Source of the DNA: Wenyingzhuangia aestuarii
GTDB taxonomy: Bacteria; Bacteroidota; Bacteroidia; Flavobacteriales; Flavobacteriaceae
Direction: 5' to 3'
Assembly: GCF_011927765.1 (NCBI RefSeq)
Contig: NZ_JAATJG010000012.1
Coordinates: 62,001-126,000 of the forward strand
DNA: 64,000 bases
Shown here: positions 27,421-35,879 of the stretch, piece after piece
How the letters are laid out: each line of letters opens with the position of its first letter
Numbering within the stretch: the stretch's first letter is position 1
Position numbers and translations under genes: made by a program
Notes under the pieces: generated by a model
Databases searched by the model: none
What the model was told of the DNA's origin: nothing
What the model saw: only the letters and a program-made list of their open reading frames with translations

Positions 27421-28296
27421 TTAATTTTGTAGTGATATAATTTCTTTAGCAAAAGCAGTTCCTAAACGTTTTTGTCCTTCTGCGTTGTAATGTACATTGT
27501 CTGGGTTTTTAGGATAATCGCTCCACGAGGTATCTGTTGATGTTTTTATAATTCCAACATAATCATCTTCACTAGCAACGGTTTCCATGGCTGCTCTAAC
27601 TCTAGCAGCTCCGTTTTTAACACCATATCTCGAGTTAATCTGTCCTATCACAAAAGGCATATTTTTAACATCAAATTCCTTTCTGTATTTCGCTATCAAC
27701 TTTTTTAAAGTGATTGCATAGGTATCAGCAGAAACATCTAAAACAGCATCGTTTTCTCCTTGCATCCATGCCATTCCAATAATCTTGTAAGTTTGATCAC
27801 TAGCCTCCAATGCTTTTAAATTTTTATGAATAGCTGTGATGTGCATTTTATTTAGATCTAACTTTTGCTTAAATCCTTTTTCTATTTGTTGTGCTTTTTC
27901 TGCAGACCATTCAGGATTCCATGCTCCATACAAAGCCGTTCCTCCTTGTGCTTTTTTAATCAACAAAAATTGTTGATCCGGATATGCTTCTGCCAAAGTC
28001 AATCCAATAAATAATTCTGGACCAAAACTTTTGGTATAAGGATATTTTTCACTTGGTTTAATGGTGTTGTAAGAAAGTGGCTTTGCTGCTTTTCCGTGAT
28101 TGCTATACAATACTCTATCTTTAATTTTATCTATTCTTGCACGAACATCTTCATCTAATTCTTCATAATTCCCATTCCCTACCATGTTAGATTGTCCTGC
28201 AAGTAAAACTACCTGTACTTCTTTTTTTTGTGCATGACCTAAACCAAAGATTCCTAATACACAAATCACTAAAATTTTAATTCCTATTTTTTTCAT
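27421..28296 (-). CDS. SASA/DUF303-type carbohydrate esterase (CE6-like), copy 1
   Basis: 291 residues from the ATG at 28296. The frame is open to a TTG at 28317, but that codon lies within the -7 box CAAATCTA (28315-28322), and MKKIGIKILV...HAQ from 28296 is a normal signal peptide, so 28296 is preferred. Nucleophile S36 in AGQSNMVG, then GGTALYGAWNP, WMQGEND and HYNAEGQKRLG. Secreted O-acyl esterase by family. First gene of the two-esterase operon; strong operator at 28344-28379. Confidence 0.85.
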   Translation of the reverse strand: MKKIGIKILVICVLGIFGLGHAQKKEVQVVLLAGQSNMVGNGNYEELDEDVRARIDKIKDRVLYSNHGKAAKPLSYNTIKPSEKYPYTKSFGPELFIGLTLAEAYPDQQFLLIKKAQGGTALYGAWNPEWSAEKAQQIEKGFKQKLDLNKMHITAIHKNLKALEASDQTYKIIGMAWMQGENDAVLDVSADTYAITLKKLIAKYRKEFDVKNMPFVIGQINSRYGVKNGAARVRAAMETVASEDDYVGIIKTSTDTSWSDYPKNPDNVHYNAEGQKRLGTAFAKEIISLQN

Positions 28297-28314
28297 GAAA
28301 ATTAATTTATAGTT

Positions 28315-28379
28315 CAAATCTACCTATCTATTAAAATGAAAATGTAGCTATGTATACAAAAAATGTATGTATGCTTATT
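28315..28379 (-). promoter_or_regulatory. Promoter with tandem operator for SASA esterases
   Basis: Perfect box CAAATCTA (28315-28322; TAGATTTG on coding strand), proximal GTAGCTATGTATACA (28344-28358), distal GTATGTATGCTTATT (28365-28379). The box is 19 bp from the ATG and fixes the start. Confidence 0.6.
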
Positions 28380-28389
28380 TTTATCATAA

Positions 28390-28423
28390 AAAAACCGATA
28401 AACATAGCTGCTCATCGGTTTTT
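28390..28423 (-). terminator. Terminator after clan GH-A enzyme
   Basis: 10-bp stem AAAAACCGAT/ATCGGTTTTT, 14-base loop, followed by a T-rich stretch on the minus strand. Confidence 0.85.
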
Positions 28424-28441
28424 ATATCTTTGATTTCTAGA

Positions 28442-30730
28442 TTATTTACTAGCATCTACAACCTCTACAAAAAACACTTCATTTGGCTTTAGTATTGGTG
28501 TATTAGTTACATTAATTCCTTTTAGTAAATCTTTGCAAACGGTTCCTTTTTTAGCTCCTTTTAAAGATATTTCTAGGTTTGCATTACTTTTACCCACATT
28601 TACGATAGATAAAATATGTTTTCCCTCTTTATTTTCAATCACTTTCCAAAGACATCCTTTTTGACCTGTAGTATTTTGTTCTTTTACTTTAACAGGAGAT
28701 AATAAGTTTTTTTGAACTAATAACTCCATTGCTTGATGTTCCATTTCTTCTAAAGAATTTACCAAAATCAATGTTCCTTTACTTGCTTTTAATGTTGATT
28801 TTAAAGGTTGTCCATATTCATTTTTCTTAAAACTAACCTTATCTATAAAAACAGTTCCTCCTTTGTTTAAATAAGATTGAACAGCATCTAATTCTTCTTG
28901 TGTTACAAACTGAGTATTAGCTACCAGTACTACATCCCAATTTGTGTTTTCTTGTTTGTTAATGATGTTTTTAGTTACAAAACCAATAGATGTTCCATTA
29001 AACTCTAAATCCTCATACAACTCAAAAACATCATCCATGTGCTTGGCTTTATTAATTGCCGAAGTTTTGGAATAGAACAAACGCAATGACTTTCTTTGAC
29101 GTTGCATAGCCATAATTTCTTCTGAAAAACTATTCAAATCAATCATAGTCATCGCAACTTCATTCGTTACCCTTGGTTGCTGATTGTTAGAACCTGCATA
29201 TCCCTTATCATTTTGAGCTTTCTTAGAAATAGCACCATTTGCCTCTCTTGGCCAATACCATATTTGACTTGCCGTCATTCCATAAGTATGTGCCAACCAA
29301 AAACTAGCTCTTGCATAGGCAGGATCTAAATATAAATCTCTAGATCTTACCGTAGATAAATAATGTAATTCTGAATTGAAATTAATTTTGTTTGGGCTTA
29401 CAGATTTCATAAAATCAAACCCCATACACAACTCTCTCCATTCAAACTTATAATCCTTTTCCCATTCTAAGTCTTTTCCCCATAATTTAGAGTGTGCTGC
29501 TCCAGAATCGTTCCCAATAATTCCACTTAAATCTGTAAGAGCTTCTAAATCTATTCCGTGAATTCTTTGGTTATCTGTCCATAAATTAGGCATAATTTTT
29601 ATATGCACCTTTGCATTTGCATCATACTTTTGAGTAGTGTTTTTTATAAAAGTGTACCACTCCGTAACACGTTCCATATTAAAAAATGCCCAATCATACC
29701 ATCTTGGAGTTCCTTTTAAACTAATATCAATTGGAACTTGAATTTCAACAGTTTTAAAACTCTTAAAATTTGTTTTCCAAACTGTATTTAATTCTGCTAT
29801 TGTTTTATGTTTTTCTGCCAACCAAACTCTAAACTTTTCTATGGTATATTCTGAAACCCCTCCAGAAGCCCAAGGTTTTTTATTTTTAGTTTTATCTGTT
29901 TGAGTAAAAAAATGAGGTTCGTTACACATCATATATCCTAGTTCAGAAAACTTTTTACCCGCCATATAAGGCACCATTCCTCCAATTAATTTTTCTTGAA
30001 CATCACGAGCTCCAGGATTGTCTATATCATAAGCCGTATAAGTATCTTCTCTCATTTTTAAACCTGGACCAAATTTTTCTTCAGCCCATTTTGGAACACT
30101 TTTATGATTCATAAAAATAAACCCTAAAGAACCATTAGGTTTGCTTTTTAATTCTTCTAATTTTCTAGAATTGATAGTACCATCTTCTTTAACTACATAA
30201 GACGGAGTTATAAAAAAACCATCTTGATTTCCATGATACTCTGTCAATTCTTTGGTTTCTGGCTTCCAAGTATAATCTGCTAAAAAAACAGGTCTATTCT
30301 TATAAGTTAATTGGTCTCCCTCTACTTCTACTTGTTCCCAATTTACTTTTGGACTAGGAGTTCTTTTTATTTTTCCTTGAGACACCAATGTTATTTCCTC
30401 AATAGCTTTATCAAGCATTTTTACTACGTCTGCTCTTTCAAAATCAGGTAAATCCTGAGCTAATTTTACTGCATTTTTTTTATAAATAGGCACCAATTCA
30501 AAAGCTTTTTTGTTTGCTTCTATATTCTGATCATCCCAATTGGCAAATTCTAAAAAAACTTCTGCAGTTCTAATTGTTGTTTTTTCTTTTAAAACATCAA
30601 TTCCTTTTTTGTCTGCTTTTTTAATCAGTTTTTCTAAAGTTTTTATTTTTGCTTTTGCTTCACTTTCTAAGTTTTGAGCTTGAAACTGAAAACAAAACAA
30701 CATAAAAGCTCCTAGTAGTATTTTTTTCAT
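28442..30730 (-). CDS. Clan GH-A glycoside hydrolase, GH42-like, best guess GH167
   Basis: 762 residues, signal peptide (...QFQAQ), a ~100-residue helical/coiled N-terminal segment, then a (beta/alpha)8 barrel and a GH42-like trimerisation-type domain (VLVANTQFVTQEELDAVQSYL). Acid/base E271 is in MCNEPHFF, and the likely nucleophile E454 in NFNSELHYLS, both typical of clan GH-A. GH167 enzymes of carrageenan-degrading Pseudoalteromonas are distant GH42 relatives of similar size that release neocarrabiose units from beta-carrageenan. Here a comparable exo-beta-1,4 activity on desulfated neo-oligosaccharides is inferred. Single-gene unit; no convincing tandem operator upstream (a CAAAAATA box is at 30757-30764). 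Confidence 0.65.
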   Translation of the reverse strand: MKKILLGAFMLFCFQFQAQNLESEAKAKIKTLEKLIKKADKKGIDVLKEKTTIRTAEVFLEFANWDDQNIEANKKAFELVPIYKKNAVKLAQDLPDFERADVVKMLDKAIEEITLVSQGKIKRTPSPKVNWEQVEVEGDQLTYKNRPVFLADYTWKPETKELTEYHGNQDGFFITPSYVVKEDGTINSRKLEELKSKPNGSLGFIFMNHKSVPKWAEEKFGPGLKMREDTYTAYDIDNPGARDVQEKLIGGMVPYMAGKKFSELGYMMCNEPHFFTQTDKTKNKKPWASGGVSEYTIEKFRVWLAEKHKTIAELNTVWKTNFKSFKTVEIQVPIDISLKGTPRWYDWAFFNMERVTEWYTFIKNTTQKYDANAKVHIKIMPNLWTDNQRIHGIDLEALTDLSGIIGNDSGAAHSKLWGKDLEWEKDYKFEWRELCMGFDFMKSVSPNKINFNSELHYLSTVRSRDLYLDPAYARASFWLAHTYGMTASQIWYWPREANGAISKKAQNDKGYAGSNNQQPRVTNEVAMTMIDLNSFSEEIMAMQRQRKSLRLFYSKTSAINKAKHMDDVFELYEDLEFNGTSIGFVTKNIINKQENTNWDVVLVANTQFVTQEELDAVQSYLNKGGTVFIDKVSFKKNEYGQPLKSTLKASKGTLILVNSLEEMEHQAMELLVQKNLLSPVKVKEQNTTGQKGCLWKVIENKEGKHILSIVNVGKSNANLEISLKGAKKGTVCKDLLKGINVTNTPILKPNEVFFVEVVDASK

Positions 30731-30832
30731 TTTATGTATAATTAATTGTCAATACCCAAAAATAGCATCAATTACAGTTTTGTTACAAATATCATTAATA
30801 AGTATACACCGTAAAGCACTACATATAAACAA

Positions 30833-30862
30833 AGAAGCACAACTTTGGTTAGTTGTGCTTCT
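30833..30862 (-). terminator. Terminator of redox-GH110 operon
   Basis: Perfect 12-bp stem AGAAGCACAACT/AGTTGTGCTTCT with a 6-base loop, 22 bp after the GH110 stop. Confidence 0.85.
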
Positions 30863-30884
30863 ATATATTTCTAAAATCGGATTT

Positions 30885-32711
30885 TTATTTAGAATACTTA
30901 AACCCTTTGTTTCTTTTTACCTTTAATGTTTTTTGAGTGGTCGCATCTACCTCAAAAGATTTAGTTACGTTTCCATTGTACTTATTTTTAGTAATTAAAA
31001 CATCTTTACTGTTCTTAAGATAAAAAATAGGTTGATTTGGATACTGTGGCTTTTCTGTTGTAGTTTGTTTAATGGTATTTCCTCTTACAATTAACCCTTC
31101 TACTCTATCTGCCCAAATAATACAATTGTCAAAAGTTTCAATAGTATTGTTTTCAAAAACAATGTTTCTATCATACAATGCTGTTTGATTAAAAGTTTTT
31201 CCTAGTCTAGGAGAAATTTTTAACACTGCGTGGTCTGATGCTCCACCATAAGCACAATGTACAAAACGATTGTTTCTAATTAACACGTCTTCTACACCTC
31301 CCGATTCATACCAAAAATAGCTTTCTCCTCTTAACATGATAGAAGACATCATAGATGATAAATCGTTATTTTCTATCACAATTTTTAATGGAGTTTTAAT
31401 AATAATGTTTCTTGCTCTATGATCACGAATGGTACATCCTCTCATTGTAAACACAGGATTCCATGTTTTATTTTCTAAAATGTCACCCGTTTTTAAATTG
31501 GCAGGCAATTCGTTTTTAAATGTGATGTCTGAATAATATTCGTTTACATATTTCACATCAGTTACTACATCTACTTCTCCTCTATCTGGATTTGGCGATT
31601 TGATAAACCAAACCTCATCTCCTTTGTCAGCAAACTCAAAACCAGTTTGCTCAAAATGTTTTAGTTCTACTCTAACGGTATTTTTATTGATGATTTTATT
31701 GATTTCTACATACGTTCCATGTACGTTTGTTCCGTCATCTAACATTCCTTCTAAACGGCAGTTTTCTATTAAAATATCTCCTTTACAATTGGCAAAGTGA
31801 GTCGCATCTGCAATGGTAGAAATGGCTCTATCTGAACCTTCTTTGATATAAATTCCTGAGTTTAAAATTTTAACTCCATCAACTCTTTCAAACAAAAACC
31901 CCATTCCTAAAGCATGATGAATTGTAACTCCATCAAAAACTGCATTGCTAGAGTTTTTGGTTTGAAACGCAGGAGCATATCTATTTTGCTCGTGTGGTCC
32001 TTTAGAGTGAAACACAGAACCTACTCTTGGAAAATGTTTGATGTTTTCATCGTATATACGTAAAATTCCATTGGCTTTTTTCTCTACTTTATTAGCTCTT
32101 AATGACATGTCAAAAGCACCATAAGCAACCTGTTTTGTGTCTTTATCAAAAGCTAAAGTACTCCCTAATTCAAAAAAGTGAAATCCATCAATATTAGGAA
32201 ATGTAATTTTTCCTCTTGATAATTTCCAAGAATATCCTTTGGTGTAAGGTTTCATTTCAAACCAGTGTTCTTTTGCATTAACAGCCGTAACATCACCCTG
32301 AAAACTAAAAGGAATATCCCAATCAATAGTAATGTTTTTAACCGAAATATTATTACAGTTAATAAACTGAAATGGAGCTGTATGTCCATGGAAAATAAAC
32401 TCGGCACCGTTCCCTTCTATTTCTACTGAATTTAAATCTTGAAACAAGAAAATTATTTTCTTTAACCCATTTCCGTGATTGGTTACAAAAGAAAATTGTT
32501 CTTTGGCATAATCTGGTAAAAATTTGTACACTCCTTTTTCAAAAACAAGCTTAATATCTTTGTCATTTGCATTTTCAATGGCATTTCTCACTACCGTTGT
32601 CATGTCTTTTTCTGTATTCTTTATATTTATGATTTGTTTTGCAAACGCAGTTGAAAACATTGATATACATAAGAATGTAAACACCATTATTTTTAGATAA
32701 CCTAACTTCAT
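30885..32711 (-). CDS. GH110 family alpha-1,3-galactosidase (second copy)
   Basis: 608 residues, signal peptide (...STAFAKQ). Same parallel beta-helix layout as 5109-6929, with the matching LEGMLDDGTNVHGTYV segment that carries the paired aspartates, and FANCKGDILIEN / HEQNRYAPAFQ blocks. The two GH110s are clearly diverged along their whole length, so a recent duplication is unlikely. It is the last gene of a four-gene operon with a sulfatase, an FAD oxidoreductase and a flavinylation-motif protein. This context suggests it acts on a differently modified alpha-galactoside than the free-standing GH110. Confidence 0.85.
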   Translation of the reverse strand: MKLGYLKIMVFTFLCISMFSTAFAKQIINIKNTEKDMTTVVRNAIENANDKDIKLVFEKGVYKFLPDYAKEQFSFVTNHGNGLKKIIFLFQDLNSVEIEGNGAEFIFHGHTAPFQFINCNNISVKNITIDWDIPFSFQGDVTAVNAKEHWFEMKPYTKGYSWKLSRGKITFPNIDGFHFFELGSTLAFDKDTKQVAYGAFDMSLRANKVEKKANGILRIYDENIKHFPRVGSVFHSKGPHEQNRYAPAFQTKNSSNAVFDGVTIHHALGMGFLFERVDGVKILNSGIYIKEGSDRAISTIADATHFANCKGDILIENCRLEGMLDDGTNVHGTYVEINKIINKNTVRVELKHFEQTGFEFADKGDEVWFIKSPNPDRGEVDVVTDVKYVNEYYSDITFKNELPANLKTGDILENKTWNPVFTMRGCTIRDHRARNIIIKTPLKIVIENNDLSSMMSSIMLRGESYFWYESGGVEDVLIRNNRFVHCAYGGASDHAVLKISPRLGKTFNQTALYDRNIVFENNTIETFDNCIIWADRVEGLIVRGNTIKQTTTEKPQYPNQPIFYLKNSKDVLITKNKYNGNVTKSFEVDATTQKTLKVKRNKGFKYSK

Positions 32712-32722
32712 ATCTTTCTATT

Positions 32723-33907
32723 TTATAATCTCTCTTTGTATTTTTTATGAAACGACTTTAATTTTCTTTTTTCTTTTTTTGTATTTTCTTGATTGCTTAA
32801 AAACCAATAGGCTCTTCTGGCAATTAAAAAGTTTTCTGATTTTAAAAGCTGTATTAATTCCTGTTTTAATACTGATGAGCTGTAATTATTTTGCTGAGCA
32901 ATGGATAAAAACATTTCTACTTCTTGGTAATTAAACGTACTTATTTGAGTACTTAGTTGCGTAAAAAAATTAGTAGATCCCTCTCTCCCTAAAGAAGAAA
33001 CAGAGTTTAAACAGGCTACTCTTTTTTGATAGTCTCCTTTATCAAAAACACGACTAATCATTTGGTAATACTTAGTATTGTCTGTAGTATTTTCTATATA
33101 ATCTAAACCCGTTCTTAGTAAATTATAATCACCTTTTTTTAATTCTTCTACAACAGCATTTACGGTAATAGAATCGTAGACTCTTCTTTTTGATAAATAT
33201 TCCAAAGCAAATTCTTTAGCTTTTAAAGTATCTGACTTTAAATAAACAGCTATCATTTTTTGATTGGAAATTCCTTTTGCATTAATATTTCTTATACTAG
33301 AAACCAACTCTCCATTTGCCCAGTGCCATAAGGTAAAACAAGTCCAAACAGCTCCTACAACTGTTTCAGATTCATTTACAGTAGAGGTAGCTCCAGAAAT
33401 AGCATCCACATCTTCAGAACCATGTTCTATTACATCTCCTATTACCAGTTCTTCTTTAAAAACATCTTTTAGTTGAGATTTTTTGTTCCTTAAAATCTCT
33501 TCTAGTTTTTGATAATCTTTTTTGGTAAAACGTTTTCCTTCTGCCTTTTCTAATTCATCTCCTTCTTTAAATTCAATTCGTTGGTATTGTCCAAATTCAT
33601 CCCAAAACATTCGTAAAATAATCACTTCACAGATGTCTTCTCCACAAACCACAGAATCTACATCAGAATAAAAATATTTTTTATGAATAGAATCTGCAGG
33701 AACTTCTACTACAATACATTCAATGGGCTTTTTTTTATCTATAGCAGGATGAATAATGGCTACTTTGTGCTGAATTCCATTAGTAACAGGCACAAAAGAA
33801 AACAACATCCACACCAGTACTGGCAAAACAAAAAACAATACAGAAACAGAGCTAATGGTCACATTAACTTTATTTTTTGTTTTAAAAATGTTTCTAATTT
33901 TTAGCAT
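32723..33907 (-). CDS. Membrane-anchored FMN-binding-like (ApbE-flavinylated?) protein with helical repeats
   Basis: 394 residues. One N-terminal membrane anchor (~18-40), a periplasmic part with a small alpha/beta region, then D168-AISGAT174-ST. D-x-x-S-G-A-T is the ApbE flavinylation signature seen in RnfG/NqrC and in extracytosolic electron-transfer proteins, with T174 as the FMN attachment site. The preceding region is only loosely like a standard FMN-binding domain. From ~210 on there are HEAT-like helical pairs (residues ~205-380). No apbE gene is in the window. It follows the FAD oxidoreductase by 8 bp, so electron exchange between the two is the natural inference. No characterised homologue is known to me. 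Confidence 0.6.
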   Translation of the reverse strand: MLKIRNIFKTKNKVNVTISSVSVLFFVLPVLVWMLFSFVPVTNGIQHKVAIIHPAIDKKKPIECIVVEVPADSIHKKYFYSDVDSVVCGEDICEVIILRMFWDEFGQYQRIEFKEGDELEKAEGKRFTKKDYQKLEEILRNKKSQLKDVFKEELVIGDVIEHGSEDVDAISGATSTVNESETVVGAVWTCFTLWHWANGELVSSIRNINAKGISNQKMIAVYLKSDTLKAKEFALEYLSKRRVYDSITVNAVVEELKKGDYNLLRTGLDYIENTTDNTKYYQMISRVFDKGDYQKRVACLNSVSSLGREGSTNFFTQLSTQISTFNYQEVEMFLSIAQQNNYSSSVLKQELIQLLKSENFLIARRAYWFLSNQENTKKEKRKLKSFHKKYKERL

Positions 33908-33915
33908 GTGTTGTT

Positions 33916-35868
33916 TTATACTTCGTAAGCGCGTACTTCAAACAATTTAACCGTTGAATGTCCATACGTTTCTTTTAAATTAATTCTGATAGCCGTAGTT
34001 TTTACTTGATCGAAATTGAACTTAATTAAACGTGCTATATTTCTATCTTTTTCACCCACTTTAACCCAAGAACCATTAATTCTAACTTCTAGATCTAAAA
34101 CTTTTAATAACTCTGGCGGAACCGTAGTTATAAAACTCTTTTTTAAAAACTCTGAAAGAGGCTGCTTACGCATGGTGATATTTTTATGCAAATTTGTATC
34201 GCACTTAATTTCTACCTTAGATAATTTAATAGGATTATTCCATTCCATTTGAAAAGTAGCTGGAACACTTTCAGATTGCCAGTGATTAATTTCACCATCA
34301 ATATCTCTAGAAATTCCATTAATCACATTTTTAGCATCTCCTGATTTTGTTGAAGAGCCAAAAATTGCACTTGCTTTTTTAGCTAAATCTTTTGAATCTT
34401 TAGCTACTACTTTTGGAATGTAAACATCATCTCGCATTAACATTTCTTGTAATTGCTTAATATGTTTGTTCTTTACCTCTCTAGGAGTAATTCCTTTATT
34501 TACACAAATAGTTGCTGCAGTTCCAACAGCTTGTCCCATTAACGCACAAGTACCCTGAATTCTTGTTGATGATAATGCAATGTGTGTTAAACTTGCATTA
34601 CGTCCTGCAAACATTAAATTGCTTATATTTTTAGAATACAAAGAGCTGAAAGGTACTTGATATACGGTTTTAAATTTCTCGTGAAAAAAACTTGGTCTTT
34701 CTTTAATATCTAAAATCCCTCCCGGATTATGTTCATCTAAAGACCAACCTCCGTAACCTATCGCATCTTCAAAATGCCTGTGTTTTGTTAAATCCGTTTC
34801 AGACAAGATATGATCACCTATAAAACGACGAGACTCTCTACGTCCTGGAAGTGACCCAACCCAATCCAAGGCATAATTTTCTGATTCTGGAAATTTACCT
34901 GAGTTTTTAATATAATCCCAAACTCCATGTAAATATCCCATTAAATCATGTCTATTATCTTCTTGAACATCAATAATATCATGATTACTACCCAACTCTA
35001 CCCACCAATAACCATCTAAAAAGTTATTAATTTTTCTTTCGTGATGAGCATTATCTCCATCGTATTTTATTGCAAAAGTAGGAGGTGTGTATGGCATTGG
35101 TTTTCCGTAATCTCTACCTTGTAATAAAATAGAAGCTCCCATTTGCCAACCATCTGCTTTATCTGGAGCATAGCTTTCATTAAATTCTGCTTTTCCCTCA
35201 CGTCCAGTTCTGTACAATGCACCTGCTTTAGCAGCCATTAATCCATCACCTGAACAATCTATAAATACATCTGCTTTAAGCGTAAATTCAGTTTCGGTTG
35301 TTAATTGCCAACAACGAGTTGAAACAATTTTAGTTCCATCCATTTCTGCACCTATAGCCTGTGTATTTAACATTACCGTTAAATTAGGCTCTCTAACCAC
35401 ATAATCATACACAATATGATCCCAAACAGGATAAGACTCCTGTGGATTGTACAATCTGTTTTCCAACAACATTTCTTCTACAATACCTGTTTCACGTTCT
35501 GCTAATCCTGTAGACAAACGGTTAACTCCATTTAATGTTACACGAATTTCGCTTGAAGCATTTCCTCCTAAAACAGGACGGTCATTAACCAAAACTGTTT
35601 TGGCTCCATTTCTAGCAGAAGCCACCGCAGCAGAAATACCAGCAATACCAGCTCCAACAACAACCACGTCATAGGTTACTGTTTTTTTTCTATTTGGGTT
35701 CGGAACTTTTTTACCTGTTCCTAGTTGATGCCATTGCTCATCATCTCCGTTTCCTTTGTTAATTTCTTCTGCTACCCCATCTAATGACTTACATGAAGCC
35801 GCTAAAGGTAGTATACTTGATGCAACAGCCACACCTGCAACATTTCTAATAAAATTTCTTCTTTTCAT
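33916..35868 (-). CDS. Exported FAD-dependent oxidoreductase (FAD_oxidored type) with C-terminal discoidin-like domain
   Basis: 650 residues. MKRRNFIRNVAG is a twin-arginine signal and LAASC26 a possible lipobox. The Rossmann motif GAGIAG (72-77) starts VVVVGAGIAG, with the downstream VLGGNASSEIRV and a C-terminal FAGRNAS...GTCALMGQAVGTAA that closes the FAD site, as in PF12831 proteins. The last ~130 residues resemble an F5/8-type jelly roll (IRINLKETYGHSTVKLFEVRAY), which could hold a glycan. The family oxidises or reduces an unknown organic substrate; a sugar or sugar acid is plausible in this locus. Tat export implies folding with cofactor in the cytoplasm. It lies 11 bp after a sulfatase and 8 bp before the flavinylation-motif protein. 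Confidence 0.75.
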   Translation of the reverse strand: MKRRNFIRNVAGVAVASSILPLAASCKSLDGVAEEINKGNGDDEQWHQLGTGKKVPNPNRKKTVTYDVVVVGAGIAGISAAVASARNGAKTVLVNDRPVLGGNASSEIRVTLNGVNRLSTGLAERETGIVEEMLLENRLYNPQESYPVWDHIVYDYVVREPNLTVMLNTQAIGAEMDGTKIVSTRCWQLTTETEFTLKADVFIDCSGDGLMAAKAGALYRTGREGKAEFNESYAPDKADGWQMGASILLQGRDYGKPMPYTPPTFAIKYDGDNAHHERKINNFLDGYWWVELGSNHDIIDVQEDNRHDLMGYLHGVWDYIKNSGKFPESENYALDWVGSLPGRRESRRFIGDHILSETDLTKHRHFEDAIGYGGWSLDEHNPGGILDIKERPSFFHEKFKTVYQVPFSSLYSKNISNLMFAGRNASLTHIALSSTRIQGTCALMGQAVGTAATICVNKGITPREVKNKHIKQLQEMLMRDDVYIPKVVAKDSKDLAKKASAIFGSSTKSGDAKNVINGISRDIDGEINHWQSESVPATFQMEWNNPIKLSKVEIKCDTNLHKNITMRKQPLSEFLKKSFITTVPPELLKVLDLEVRINGSWVKVGEKDRNIARLIKFNFDQVKTTAIRINLKETYGHSTVKLFEVRAYEV

Positions 35869-35879
35869 GTCTAATAATA

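Noticed and set aside
28297-28317. TTG start for the first SASA esterase
   Set aside because: It falls in the -7 box and the signal peptide begins properly at the ATG at 28296.
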